NCBI GenBank assembly: GCA_900548085.1
Contig: URJF01000027.1
Location: 1-14,692, forward strand
DNA: 14,692 nt
DNA from: an uncultured Oscillospiraceae bacterium
GTDB taxonomy: Bacteria > Bacillota > Clostridia > Oscillospirales > Acutalibacteraceae
Direction: 5' to 3'
Shown: piece by piece, positions 7,584 to 14,692 of the stretch
Numbering within the stretch: the first letter of the stretch is position 1
Layout of the letters: each line of letters starts with the position of its first letter
Program-made: the position numbers and the translations under genes
Notes under the pieces: generated by a model
What the model saw: the letters and a program-made list of their open reading frames with translations, nothing else
What the model was told of the DNA's origin: nothing
Databases searched by the model: none

Positions 7584-7612
7584 TTGACATAATTCTGTAA
7601 ATGGTGGATAAT
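7584..7612 (+). promoter_or_regulatory. Sigma-A promoter of the glycoside hydrolase / phosphoesterase operon
   Basis: TTGACA (7584-7589), a 17-bp spacer and GATAAT (7607-7612), preceded by an A/T-rich stretch (7561-7580) that could act as an UP element. The expected start of transcription is near 7619. AGGAG at 7634-7638 precedes the ATG at 7645. Confidence 0.85.
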
Positions 7613-7624
7613 ATGTACAGAATT
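7591..7624. repeat. 9-bp perfect inverted repeat around the -10 box (operator candidate)
   Basis: AATTCTGTA (7591-7599) and TACAGAATT (7616-7624) are perfect inverted repeats separated by 16 bp. The left arm lies in the -35/-10 spacer, the loop contains the -10 box, and the right arm covers the expected start of transcription. That is a typical repressor position. As RNA it would be an A/T-rich hairpin followed by T residues, a weaker alternative reading. Confidence 0.55.
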
Positions 7625-7644
7625 TTTTTGTATAGGAGAACTAT

Positions 7645-10335
7645 ATGGACAACAAAATAAAAATGCCCCTTTGGGGCCCTTATTCAAAAAAGTATATGGG
7701 ACTTTCACATATAGTGGAGAGCCTTGCGGACGTCGGTGCCCGTGCCGACTTTTCGGTTCTGCCTACTATTTGGAATTCTGCTACCCCTGTACCGAATGTT
7801 ACTGTACCGTCTAACTATCATCTCTGGGAATGTAACGGTGACTATACATATTACGCTTATCGCTATGAGCTGATGTGGAAAGACCTTATCTATGCCGATA
7901 TTTCCTTCACTAAGTTAGATGATGACGCATATCTTATGCGATGTGAGTTCAATAACAACACTGACCTTACGCAGAACTGTATTCTTAATATTTTTTCGTC
8001 TTTGGAATTTCCTTTCAGTGAATATGTTGAGATAAAAAAGCCGGATTATGCAGTCATTAAGAATGCTAATGACTATGCTTGCTTTGAGTACACAATATCT
8101 CGTCCTTGGGAGCATGAGACACCGGACGGATTGTTCCGTGGTATGTTCAGAGATAGTGATTTTTATTTGGGAGAGGGATTGGGTGACCGCTGCGACAGCG
8201 CCCATGTTCATTATCTTAATCACAAACCTTTTGGTGCTACTAAAGGTGATAACGTTTCTTATGACTTGACCTGCGGCGATATTAAGGAGCCTGTTATCGC
8301 TCTGCGCTACAGAACAGTTGGCGACGGCGATGCCGTGTTTGATATGAATGGCACCGAGGTAATTTTGCCTCACAGTGATGAGCTGACTATCGTATGTCTG
8401 CCATATTCAGAAAATCCTCATTTTGTTTCAAAGGGAGGAGCAGGCATTGAGCTTGACTTTTTGGCAGTTATCTCTAAGGGCGATGCAATTTCTACAGAAA
8501 AGAAAAAGTATGGCTTTGTTCCTGAGATTGAGACAGAAAAAGTCGGTTCCGGTTATAGAGTAAAAAATACTTATCCATACGACGACTGCACCTACAATGT
8601 GCTGACTCACAATGAGAATACCCGTTTTCGCATTCTTGAGTCCGGCAGTTTGGAGGACGCATTGATTAACCGCCTGTCAAACGGCGACCACACATACGAT
8701 GATTTGCGCGAGACTTTCTCCAATTCATTTAAGCGCAAACACAGCGACGACGGATTTTTCCAAAACACTGTTATCAAATCAATATTCATTGAGCCGCATT
8801 CGGTTCATACTGAGTATGTTGTTATTTCAAAAAAGGCTTTTGCACCTATGACAGACAGCGAGTATGAGGCTGAGTATGAGGCTGCTAAGGCTACGGCTAA
8901 GGGTAATGTGTTTAACAAGAACGGTGAAAAATATGCTCTTTCTACCAATATTCTTAAGTCAACACTTCTCACCAACACCGTATATCCCGTATATCGTCAC
9001 GGAGAAAATGTAGTTCATCACACCCCTGGCAAGAGATGGGATTCTTTCTACACCTGGGACAGTGGATTTATCGGTATGGGCCTTCTTGAGTTTTCGCCTC
9101 GTCTGTGTCAGTATGCTCTCGATATGTACCTTTGTGATGACACTAACGATGACTTCTGCTTTCTGCTTCACGGCTCACTGGTGCCTACACAGTTTGTAGA
9201 ATACCTTGAGCTGCTTAAGCGTACCGAAGATAAGCACAGACTTGACTTTCTTTATAACAAGATGAAGCTGTATTATGAGTTCCTTCGTGGCAGAACACAC
9301 GGCTCAACCTGTGCAAAGTTTGGCAACGGACTTCTTACTACCTATGATTATTGGTATTCCTGCTCAGGTATGGACGATTATCCTGCTCAGGTAGAGATGA
9401 TAAAGAATAAGGACGAGCAGTATTCATGCCCTTGCCTTTCTACTTCTCAGATTATCCGTGCCGGCAAGATACTTAAAATGGTTGCCGACTATCTCGGCAA
9501 AACAGAGGATATCCCTACATATGACAACGATATTGAGCAGTCCACAAAGGCGCTGAACGATTTGGCATGGGATGAAGACTCAGGATATTTCGGCTACACA
9601 ATGTACGATAAAGACAAGGATAAGCCTTATATTATGAAAACCGCCGACGGCGAAAATTGGGATAAAGGATTCGATGGTGTTTATCCTCTCATTGCCGGCG
9701 CGGTAAAGGGAGACAGACAGCAGCGTCTTATCTCTCATATAAAGAATCCAAATGAAATGTGGTCTGCAGCAGGCGTAAGTGCAGTAGATATGACTGCCTC
9801 CTACTACTTTGACGACGGTTATTGGAACGGAAATGTTTGGATGAGCCATCAGTGGTTTGTTTGGAAAACTATGCTGGACAACGGCGACACAGACTTTGCT
9901 TTTGATATTGCTAAGCGTGCACTGGATATGTGGAAGGACGAGACTGATTTTACATATTTCACTTACGAGTGCTTTGGCATTAAGACAAAACGAGGCGGCT
10001 GGTTCCATAATTTCGGCGGACTTTCTGCTCCTATATGTATTTGGGCTAACGCTTATTATAAACCCGGCACAGTTACTACCGGACTTGACCTTTGGACAGA
10101 TTACCAAAAGGTTACCGATGATAATGCCGAAATTAAGTTCAAGTATTTTGGCAATAACGAAAAGTATTCATTGATAGTAACCCTCAACGATGAGAACGAA
10201 TATTCAGTAACACTGGACGGAAAAGAGATTCCTCATTTTGAGAGAGAAAGGGGTATTGTAGAAATTACTCTGGATGGTACTGTTACTTTCGGTGTGCTTA
10301 ATGTAACAAAAAATAATATGGAAAGAGGCAAATAA
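7645..10335 (+). CDS. Cytoplasmic (alpha/alpha)6-barrel glycoside hydrolase, GH63/MGH1-like
   Basis: An 896-residue protein with no signal peptide or membrane segment, so probably cytoplasmic. Roughly residues 1-420 look like beta-sandwich domain(s) with little recognisable motif. From about 430 an alpha/alpha-barrel begins, with hallmarks of GH63-type and mannosylglycerate-hydrolase-like enzymes: RWDSFYTWDSGF (464-475, candidate acid Asp466 or Asp472), DDGYWNGNVWMSHQWF (from 723) and YECFG (Glu775, candidate base). The G-rich GGWFHNFGGLSAP follows (784-796), then a small C-terminal beta region. Members cleave alpha-linked glucose or mannose from oligosaccharides or glycosides; the substrate here cannot be read from sequence. 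Its TAA directly abuts the ATG of the phosphoesterase gene, so the two are co-translated. It has its own strong promoter with an inverted repeat. A link to the nearby glycogen genes is possible but unproven. Confidence 0.78.
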   Translation: MDNKIKMPLWGPYSKKYMGLSHIVESLADVGARADFSVLPTIWNSATPVPNVTVPSNYHLWECNGDYTYYAYRYELMWKDLIYADISFTKLDDDAYLMRCEFNNNTDLTQNCILNIFSSLEFPFSEYVEIKKPDYAVIKNANDYACFEYTISRPWEHETPDGLFRGMFRDSDFYLGEGLGDRCDSAHVHYLNHKPFGATKGDNVSYDLTCGDIKEPVIALRYRTVGDGDAVFDMNGTEVILPHSDELTIVCLPYSENPHFVSKGGAGIELDFLAVISKGDAISTEKKKYGFVPEIETEKVGSGYRVKNTYPYDDCTYNVLTHNENTRFRILESGSLEDALINRLSNGDHTYDDLRETFSNSFKRKHSDDGFFQNTVIKSIFIEPHSVHTEYVVISKKAFAPMTDSEYEAEYEAAKATAKGNVFNKNGEKYALSTNILKSTLLTNTVYPVYRHGENVVHHTPGKRWDSFYTWDSGFIGMGLLEFSPRLCQYALDMYLCDDTNDDFCFLLHGSLVPTQFVEYLELLKRTEDKHRLDFLYNKMKLYYEFLRGRTHGSTCAKFGNGLLTTYDYWYSCSGMDDYPAQVEMIKNKDEQYSCPCLSTSQIIRAGKILKMVADYLGKTEDIPTYDNDIEQSTKALNDLAWDEDSGYFGYTMYDKDKDKPYIMKTADGENWDKGFDGVYPLIAGAVKGDRQQRLISHIKNPNEMWSAAGVSAVDMTASYYFDDGYWNGNVWMSHQWFVWKTMLDNGDTDFAFDIAKRALDMWKDETDFTYFTYECFGIKTKRGGWFHNFGGLSAPICIWANAYYKPGTVTTGLDLWTDYQKVTDDNAEIKFKYFGNNEKYSLIVTLNDENEYSVTLDGKEIPHFERERGIVEITLDGTVTFGVLNVTKNNMERGK

Positions 10336-12012
10336 ATGTCTAACAGAATTTACGGCAGCGACAATGAACCGCTGAAAATTCAATTCATTACCGATATTCA
10401 CCATTATTCGAGAAAGGTGGGTACAGAGGGCAAGGCTTATGAAAAAGCCGAGTCAAAGAGCCAAAAGGTAATCAAGGATACCGACTTAGTCCTTAATGAA
10501 GCATGGAATATTTTGTGTGAGGATAAGTCTACCGACATAGTTGTAGTAGCCGGCGATACCACCCGTGATGGTGAGTTTGACTCTCACAAAGAGGTTATAG
10601 ATATGCTCCACGCCCTTCAAAAGAGAGGCAAGAGAGTGTATGTTATCACTGCTACCCATGATTTTCGTGACGGTGGTGTAGCCGACGGATATGTAGGTGA
10701 CGAGGTTGTAAAGGTTCCTGCAGTTGAAAACAGACAGGACCTTTGGGATATGTACTATGATTTCGGTCCCTCCGAAGCTATTGCTACTCACAGAGAGTCT
10801 ATGAGCTATGTGGTACAGCTTGCCCCCGGCTATCGGCTGTTCGCACTGAATGATGATACTAACTTTAAGCCGGAGGGAGAGAGCGGCTCAGGTTTTTCAG
10901 ATGACTGTATGGCATGGATTATGGAGCAGCTTCGTGATGCTCAGGAACACGACCAGTATGTTATCGCTATGACTCACCATCCTATGATTGCTCCGTCTCC
11001 GTTTTATGCCATTATCGGCAAAGGGGATATGCAGCGTAATCATGAGACAACGAGAGAGATTTTTGCGGATTCAGGTCTACACTGTATGCTTACCGGTCAT
11101 ACTCATATCCACGATATCAGCTATGTTACCACTAAGAAGGGCAACAGATTTTATGATATAGCTTGCGGTGCTGCTATCGGTTGTCCGCCTACTATGCGTA
11201 CAGTTGTCTTTGACCCTAAGAATGCAAAAATTGATGTAGATACAATTATGATAAAAAATGTTCCCGGTATGGATACCGACGGAAAGCCGTTTGATGAATA
11301 TATGAAAGGCTTTTTCTTCGGTATGATAGGTGAGGTCATTTGGGCAATGGGCAATGACATTGACCGCCTTGCAGAAATGACACCTGCATTTTCCATTCCG
11401 AGCGAAAAGGTTAAAAAGCTGGGCTGGCTCATTAAGCCGATAGGCAAGTTTTTGAACAAGCTCACCTTCAAAAAGGCTTGGCGCCTGTGCAAGAAGGAAT
11501 CGGGACTTAAGAAAGAGGACATAGCCGATATTGCTGACAAGAGAGTAGTTGACCTTATTCTTGAACTTGTGCAGAATTTGTATTGCGGCGATTCGCCTTA
11601 CGGACCTGATACGAGAGAGTATAAGCTCACCTGCGGTGTGCTGAATGTTATTGATTCGTTCTTAGATACTATCCACCTTAATATCGGCAAGTTCCTAAAG
11701 GGCGCAACCTCTGTCAGAGGCCTTGTTGAGCCACTCCTTTGGAATCCGGGCTATTGCGATGCAAAGGCTACACTGCCTCTGTATCCGATTTATGATGATG
11801 AAAATCCTGCACCTGCCGAAATGTTTGAGGAAAAGCATTTTGACGATCCTGTTAAGAAAAGTAAAAAAGGACCTCTCGTCCTTACTTGTCTTATCTTGGC
11901 AGTATTGCTCGTTATCGCCGTTTTGGTGCTGATTGTAATAGGTATCATAGCATTGATAAAGGCTATAGTAGCAGCTTTTACCACAGCTGCACTGTTCGGA
12001 TTATTGTTCTGA
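10336..12012 (+). CDS. Metallophosphoesterase with C-terminal membrane anchor
   Basis: A 558-residue calcineurin-like phosphoesterase. Metal-site motifs are in order: ITDIHH (Asp20, His22), AGDTTRDGE (Asp74), TATHDF (105-110), MTHHP (His214/215) and LTGHTHIHD (His255, His257). The third motif is normally GNHD; here its metal-binding Asn is replaced by Thr107. Residues 350-480 are a Lys-rich, partly helical region without recognised motif. The last 47 residues (512-558) are almost entirely hydrophobic, enough for one long or two short membrane helices, after a positive KKSKKG stretch. With no N-terminal signal the catalytic domain should face the cytoplasm. The ATG immediately follows the TAA of the hydrolase, with AGAGG inside the hydrolase's last codons. 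The substrate is unknown: a phosphodiester or phosphomonoester, possibly on a membrane or sugar molecule. Confidence 0.88.
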   Translation: MSNRIYGSDNEPLKIQFITDIHHYSRKVGTEGKAYEKAESKSQKVIKDTDLVLNEAWNILCEDKSTDIVVVAGDTTRDGEFDSHKEVIDMLHALQKRGKRVYVITATHDFRDGGVADGYVGDEVVKVPAVENRQDLWDMYYDFGPSEAIATHRESMSYVVQLAPGYRLFALNDDTNFKPEGESGSGFSDDCMAWIMEQLRDAQEHDQYVIAMTHHPMIAPSPFYAIIGKGDMQRNHETTREIFADSGLHCMLTGHTHIHDISYVTTKKGNRFYDIACGAAIGCPPTMRTVVFDPKNAKIDVDTIMIKNVPGMDTDGKPFDEYMKGFFFGMIGEVIWAMGNDIDRLAEMTPAFSIPSEKVKKLGWLIKPIGKFLNKLTFKKAWRLCKKESGLKKEDIADIADKRVVDLILELVQNLYCGDSPYGPDTREYKLTCGVLNVIDSFLDTIHLNIGKFLKGATSVRGLVEPLLWNPGYCDAKATLPLYPIYDDENPAPAEMFEEKHFDDPVKKSKKGPLVLTCLILAVLLVIAVLVLIVIGIIALIKAIVAAFTTAALFGLLF

Positions 12013-12024
12013 ATTACATAAATA

Positions 12025-12063
12025 AAAATAACGGACTGCGTAAGCTTACGTAGTCCGTTTTGT
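12025..12063. terminator. Bidirectional terminator between phosphoesterase and cstA-like gene
   Basis: A 30-base near-perfect palindrome (12030-12059; arms AACGGACT and AGTCCGTT, with CGTAAGCTTACG at the centre and one G-T pair). A-rich sequence lies on the left and TTTTG on the right. It sits between the stop codons of two converging genes. Confidence 0.88.
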
Positions 12064-12073
12064 TGTTTTATGT

Positions 12074-13798
12074 TTATTTAGCAGATTCTGCAACTTCTGT
12101 TGTTTCTTCTGTTTCTTCCTTTTCGCTGCCTCTCTTACTGTGAATGTAGCTCTTGAAGGAGTTTATTACGATAGTAAGACCGAGGGCAATCAGCAGAACA
12201 GCCACAACAAACTGAAGGACTGAGCCAAAGATGTCTTGACCGGCAGAAATTGCTTTTACCAAAGCAATCAAACGCTGAACAAGTGCTGTGAATGTTACAC
12301 AGAGCATAATAATCATCGGAGGGAACAAAATCTTGTTCTTTCTTCCTGTTACCTTAAGGAATACGCAGAGTGTGATGAGTACCAATGCACTGAGCAGCTG
12401 GTTAGCAGAGCCGAACAGAGGCCAAATCTGCTGATAACCAACCTTTGTGAGGATGAAACCACAAAGGAGAGTAAAGATTGTTGCAAAGTATGGATTGCAA
12501 AGAATTTTTCTCCAGGTCTGTGTGTGTTCCATATCGTCTACACTGAAGATTTCTTGGAATGACATCTTGCCTATACGAGCAACAGCGTCAAGAGTTGTCA
12601 GTGCAAGTGCAGATACGCACATTGTCATAAATACGGTAGCGATATGTACCGGAATACCCATTCTTTCAAAGAAGCCTGCTACACCTCTTGAGAAGATTTG
12701 GAAAGGTGTGCCTTCTGCGGCAACGCCGTTTTTAGCAGCTGCGCCTGCAACGCAGAGTGCCAGTACAGCAAGTACGCTTTCCAAAATCATTGCGCCGTAG
12801 CCGACCTTGAGCATATCTTTTTCGTTAGCAATAGTCTTTGATGATGTGCCTGATGATACGAGGCTGTGGAAGCCTGATACAGCACCGCAGGCAACTGTTA
12901 CAAACAGGATAGGGAACATTGTGCCCAGCTTTGCGTTAGTAAAGCCTGTGTATGCAGGGAGGTTCATAGTCGGATGACCGATAACCAAACCTAAGATTGC
13001 ACCGGCAATCATACATACGAACATAATAGTTGTCATATAGTCACGAGGCTGTTTCATAAGCCAAATAGGCATAATAGCTGCAACAAAGATATATGCGAAT
13101 ACTACATAAGCCCACTGATCTTTGTTAAGTGTGATAGGAGCCGCAATACCTACTGCGAACGATGCAATGATGAATACAACACCTACGACAAATTCTTTCC
13201 AGCCGGAAAGGTTGAATTTCTTTTGGATAAGACCGAATATAACGGCGAATACCATAAACATAATTGATACTGTGCCGGCGGAGCCATTTACGCTGCCTGT
13301 TTCCAGCATCTTATGTGTGGTTTCGTCAAAGGCTGCAAATGTGCCTGATACCATATCGGCAAATACTGCGATGATAAGCAGTGAAAACAGCCAGCAGAAT
13401 ATAGTAAAAAGCTTTCTGCCCAACTTGCCGATATATTTTTCTATCAGCATACCCATTGATTTACCTTGGTTTTTAACAGATGCATACAATGCACCGAAGT
13501 CTGTTACCGCACCGAAGAATACACCGCCTATCAGTATCCACAGAAGTACAGGTACCCAGCCGAATACTGCTGCCTGAATAGCGCCGGTTACAGGGCCTGC
13601 GCCTGCGATGGATGAAAATTGGTGGCTGAATACAGTCCAGCCGTTAGTCGGTACATAGTCTTTTCCGTCATTGTATTTTACTGCCGGTGTTTCTGCCTTT
13701 GGGTCGATACCCCAAGTTTTCGCTATATGGCGACCGTAGAGAACATAGCCTGCACCGAGTACAACAACTGCAATCAAAACAATTACCAGTGTGTTCAT
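12074..13798 (-). CDS. cstA: CstA-family carbon starvation / peptide or pyruvate transporter
   Basis: A 574-residue polytopic membrane protein of the CstA family. The E. coli members CstA and BtsT act in peptide and pyruvate uptake (family knowledge). It opens with a membrane helix (LVIVLIAVVVLGAGYVLYG). Family-typical stretches follow: GWTVFSHQFSSIAGAGPVTG, ILIGGVFFGAVTDFGALY, SVKNQGKSMG and CGAVSGFHSLVSSGTSSK. The C-terminal part (TTLDAVARIGKM, FGSANQLLSAL) has more helices and ends in a Glu-rich tail. It is shorter than E. coli CstA (about 700 residues), as is common in Firmicutes. Only a weak purine-rich site (AGAAGAGAT) precedes the ATG. It is the sole gene behind a complete T-box leader and ends at a terminator shared with the converging operon. 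The T-box suggests uptake of leucine-containing substrates; the exact substrate is inferred. Confidence 0.88.
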   Translation of the reverse strand: MNTLVIVLIAVVVLGAGYVLYGRHIAKTWGIDPKAETPAVKYNDGKDYVPTNGWTVFSHQFSSIAGAGPVTGAIQAAVFGWVPVLLWILIGGVFFGAVTDFGALYASVKNQGKSMGMLIEKYIGKLGRKLFTIFCWLFSLLIIAVFADMVSGTFAAFDETTHKMLETGSVNGSAGTVSIMFMVFAVIFGLIQKKFNLSGWKEFVVGVVFIIASFAVGIAAPITLNKDQWAYVVFAYIFVAAIMPIWLMKQPRDYMTTIMFVCMIAGAILGLVIGHPTMNLPAYTGFTNAKLGTMFPILFVTVACGAVSGFHSLVSSGTSSKTIANEKDMLKVGYGAMILESVLAVLALCVAGAAAKNGVAAEGTPFQIFSRGVAGFFERMGIPVHIATVFMTMCVSALALTTLDAVARIGKMSFQEIFSVDDMEHTQTWRKILCNPYFATIFTLLCGFILTKVGYQQIWPLFGSANQLLSALVLITLCVFLKVTGRKNKILFPPMIIMLCVTFTALVQRLIALVKAISAGQDIFGSVLQFVVAVLLIALGLTIVINSFKSYIHSKRGSEKEETEETTEVAESAK

Positions 13799-13849
13799 AA
13801 AACTATCTCTTCTTTCTCTTTCTTTTATTTATCCAGTCAAACGATAAAC

Positions 13850-13905
13850 AAAAAAAGCCTTCGTCCTTGCAGAAATCTTTTGATTCCTGTGCAAAGACGA
13901 AGGCT
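13850..13905 (-). terminator. T-box terminator hairpin
   Basis: The competing structure of the T-box. On the minus strand the arm AGCCTTCGTCTTTGC... pairs with ...GCAAGGACGAAGGCT over more than 20 bp around an AAAA loop, followed by seven T residues (13856-13850). The 5' arm includes the CCTTCGTCTTTGC used by the antiterminator, so the two folds exclude each other. Confidence 0.93.
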
Positions 13906-14172
13906 GAAACTTTAATCTAAAGTACGCTTCCGCGTTACCACTTTGCTTGTCGACTGCATGGCCGACCTCTCATTCACTACCCGAGTGTTCGGAGAGTGTC
14001 CCTGCTAACGGTGGGGTACCGACTTCCATTACTAAGCAAAATGCTTTTTACAGAAGCAGCTCGCAGGTGAGGGCGTGCCGTGCCTTGTTGCTGTCTCGCA
14101 CAACCGACAGCTTTCTGAATGCGGTGATACGGTAAGTCATTTCCTGTTCGTAGCATTTGACTGTTTACTTTA
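13850..14172 (-). promoter_or_regulatory. T-box riboswitch leader, best specifier CUC (leucine)
   Basis: A tRNA-sensing leader of about 320 nt upstream of cstA. Stem I opens with ATGCTacgaACAGGAAA and closes with CTGTaaaaAGCAT (14060-14040 region). Its upper part has AGAAAGCTGTC and GACAGC arms. Counting back from GAGCTGC, the position where T-boxes carry the specifier reads CTC followed by the expected A and C (CTC at 14071-14069). The antiterminator pairs GCAAAG (13946-13941) with CTTTGC (13896-13891). Between them lies the T-box bulge TGGTAAC, followed by GCGGAAG, which can pair with CTTCGT. The UGGU would pair with a tRNA ending ACCA, fitting tRNA-Leu. Uncharged tRNA should favour readthrough into cstA. 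The specifier is assigned by alignment from memory. Confidence 0.9.
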
Positions 14173-14177
14173 GTTCA

Positions 14178-14206
14178 ATAGTAGTCCTATATTTTTTATT
14201 TGTCAA
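14178..14206 (-). promoter_or_regulatory. Sigma-A promoter of the T-box/cstA transcript
   Basis: On the minus strand TTGACA (14206-14201), a 17-bp spacer and TACTAT (14183-14178), with transcription expected to start near 14171, just ahead of Stem I of the T-box. The stretch 14207-14308 between it and the aldolase gene holds no gene and no clear terminator. Confidence 0.82.
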
Positions 14207-14308
14207 ATGTTTTTGCTATTTTTGGAAATCCTAACAAATACGGCAGTTATTTTCACCTTAGATTTGGATAATTTGTAAACTCCATATAAATAAACTCTAA
14301 ATAAACCT

Positions 14309-14692
14309 TTACTTTGCCATCTCTGCTCTTGCTTCTTTAATACGTTGAACAAAGAGTTTGCCAGTCTCGGTGATTTGGTCATAATCGCCTGTTTTAGCGC
14401 CCTTGATAAGTGATGAGCCTGCACCACAAGCAATAGCGCCTGCCTTAATCCAATCTTTTACGTTGTCTACATCGACACCACCTGACGGCATCATTACTGC
14501 GTTAGGAATAGGACCGTGAATATCTTTGATAAATGATGGAGTAGCAATGTCACCGGGGAATACTTTGAGCACATCTGCACCGCATTCCATAGCCGCTACT
14601 GCCTCTGTAGGTGTGTAAATGCCGGGCATTGATGGAATACCGTAGCGATTGCAGCACTTTACGGTCTCGGGATCAAAGTAAGGGGATACGAT
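14309..14692 (-). CDS. eda: KDPG/KHG aldolase, C-terminal part (5' end outside window)
   Basis: 2-dehydro-3-deoxy-phosphogluconate / 4-hydroxy-2-oxoglutarate aldolase splits KDPG into pyruvate and glyceraldehyde-3-phosphate, in the last step of Entner-Doudoroff and hexuronate breakdown. The frame is open to the right edge, giving 127 codons of protein; the first ATG in view (14629) is internal. Family landmarks are IVSPYFDPETVK, IPSMPGIYTPTEA, then ADVLKVFPG with the Schiff-base Lys. MMPSGGVDVDNVKDW and ACGAGSSL, the phosphate-binding end of the TIM barrel, follow. The stop lies about 100 bp before the promoter of the cstA leader, with no clear terminator between. The rest of its operon lies outside, so the sugar acid pathway it serves cannot be judged. 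Confidence 0.9.
   Translation of the reverse strand: MVSPYFDPETVKCCNRYGIPSMPGIYTPTEAVAAMECGADVLKVFPGDIATPSFIKDIHGPIPNAVMMPSGGVDVDNVKDWIKAGAIACGAGSSLIKGAKTGDYDQITETGKLFVQRIKEARAEMAK

Noticed and set aside
7591..7630. Reading the 9-bp inverted repeat plus T run as a terminator
   Set aside because: No plus-strand gene lies upstream to need one, the stem is A/T-rich with a 16-base loop, and it overlaps the promoter core; an operator is the better reading.
13947..14135. Short plus-strand open frame inside the region upstream of cstA
   Set aside because: It covers the complement of the T-box leader, whose pairing and conserved bases explain the sequence; there is no ribosome binding site.
14203..14433. 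A 76-codon minus-strand frame overlapping the end of eda
   Set aside because: It overlaps the clearly recognisable aldolase in another frame and runs over the cstA promoter; no family resemblance.

Overview
The window looks like chromosome of a low-to-moderate GC Gram-positive bacterium of the class Clostridia (Firmicutes), probably gut-associated. The grounds are a glgB-glgC-glgD-glgA operon with the Firmicutes-type GlgD subunit, strong AGGAGG ribosome binding sites, consensus TTGACA-17-TATAAT-like promoters, a T-box riboswitch, a Gram-positive-style lipoprotein nuclease and a YlbJ/SpoVV-like membrane protein. No mobile element, CRISPR array, rRNA or tRNA gene is visible.

Layout: (i) 3-4609, plus strand: the end of glgB (cut by the window edge), then glgC, glgD and glgA. 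They are tightly packed and end in a strong hairpin. Together they make ADP-glucose, polymerise it into alpha-1,4-glucan and branch it. (ii) 4669-7488, minus strand: a PHP-family (CpsB/YwqE-like) phosphatase with its own promoter and terminator, then a YlbJ/SpoVV-like membrane protein, then a secreted lipoprotein DNA/RNA nuclease. The nuclease has no Shine-Dalgarno sequence, but a promoter-like element sits right at its start codon. (iii) 7498-7644: a divergent regulatory region with two back-to-back consensus promoters. The rightward promoter carries a perfect 9-bp inverted repeat around its -10 box. (iv) 7645-12012, plus strand: a two-gene unit of a large cytoplasmic alpha/alpha-barrel glycoside hydrolase (GH63/MGH1-like) directly abutting a metallophosphoesterase with a C-terminal membrane anchor. 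It closes with a long palindromic terminator. (v) 12074-14692, minus strand: a CstA-family transporter preceded by a complete T-box leader whose best specifier triplet is CUC (leucine), and behind it the C-terminal part of a KDPG/KHG aldolase running off the window.

The points most worth a second look are the leucine-type T-box controlling a CstA-family carrier, which argues for a peptide or amino-acid role rather than a pyruvate role, and the uncharacterised hydrolase plus membrane-anchored phosphoesterase pair with its own operator-like repeat. The glycogen genes themselves are conventional, apart from a substituted ADP-glucose-binding lysine in GlgA and an apparently non-catalytic GlgD.
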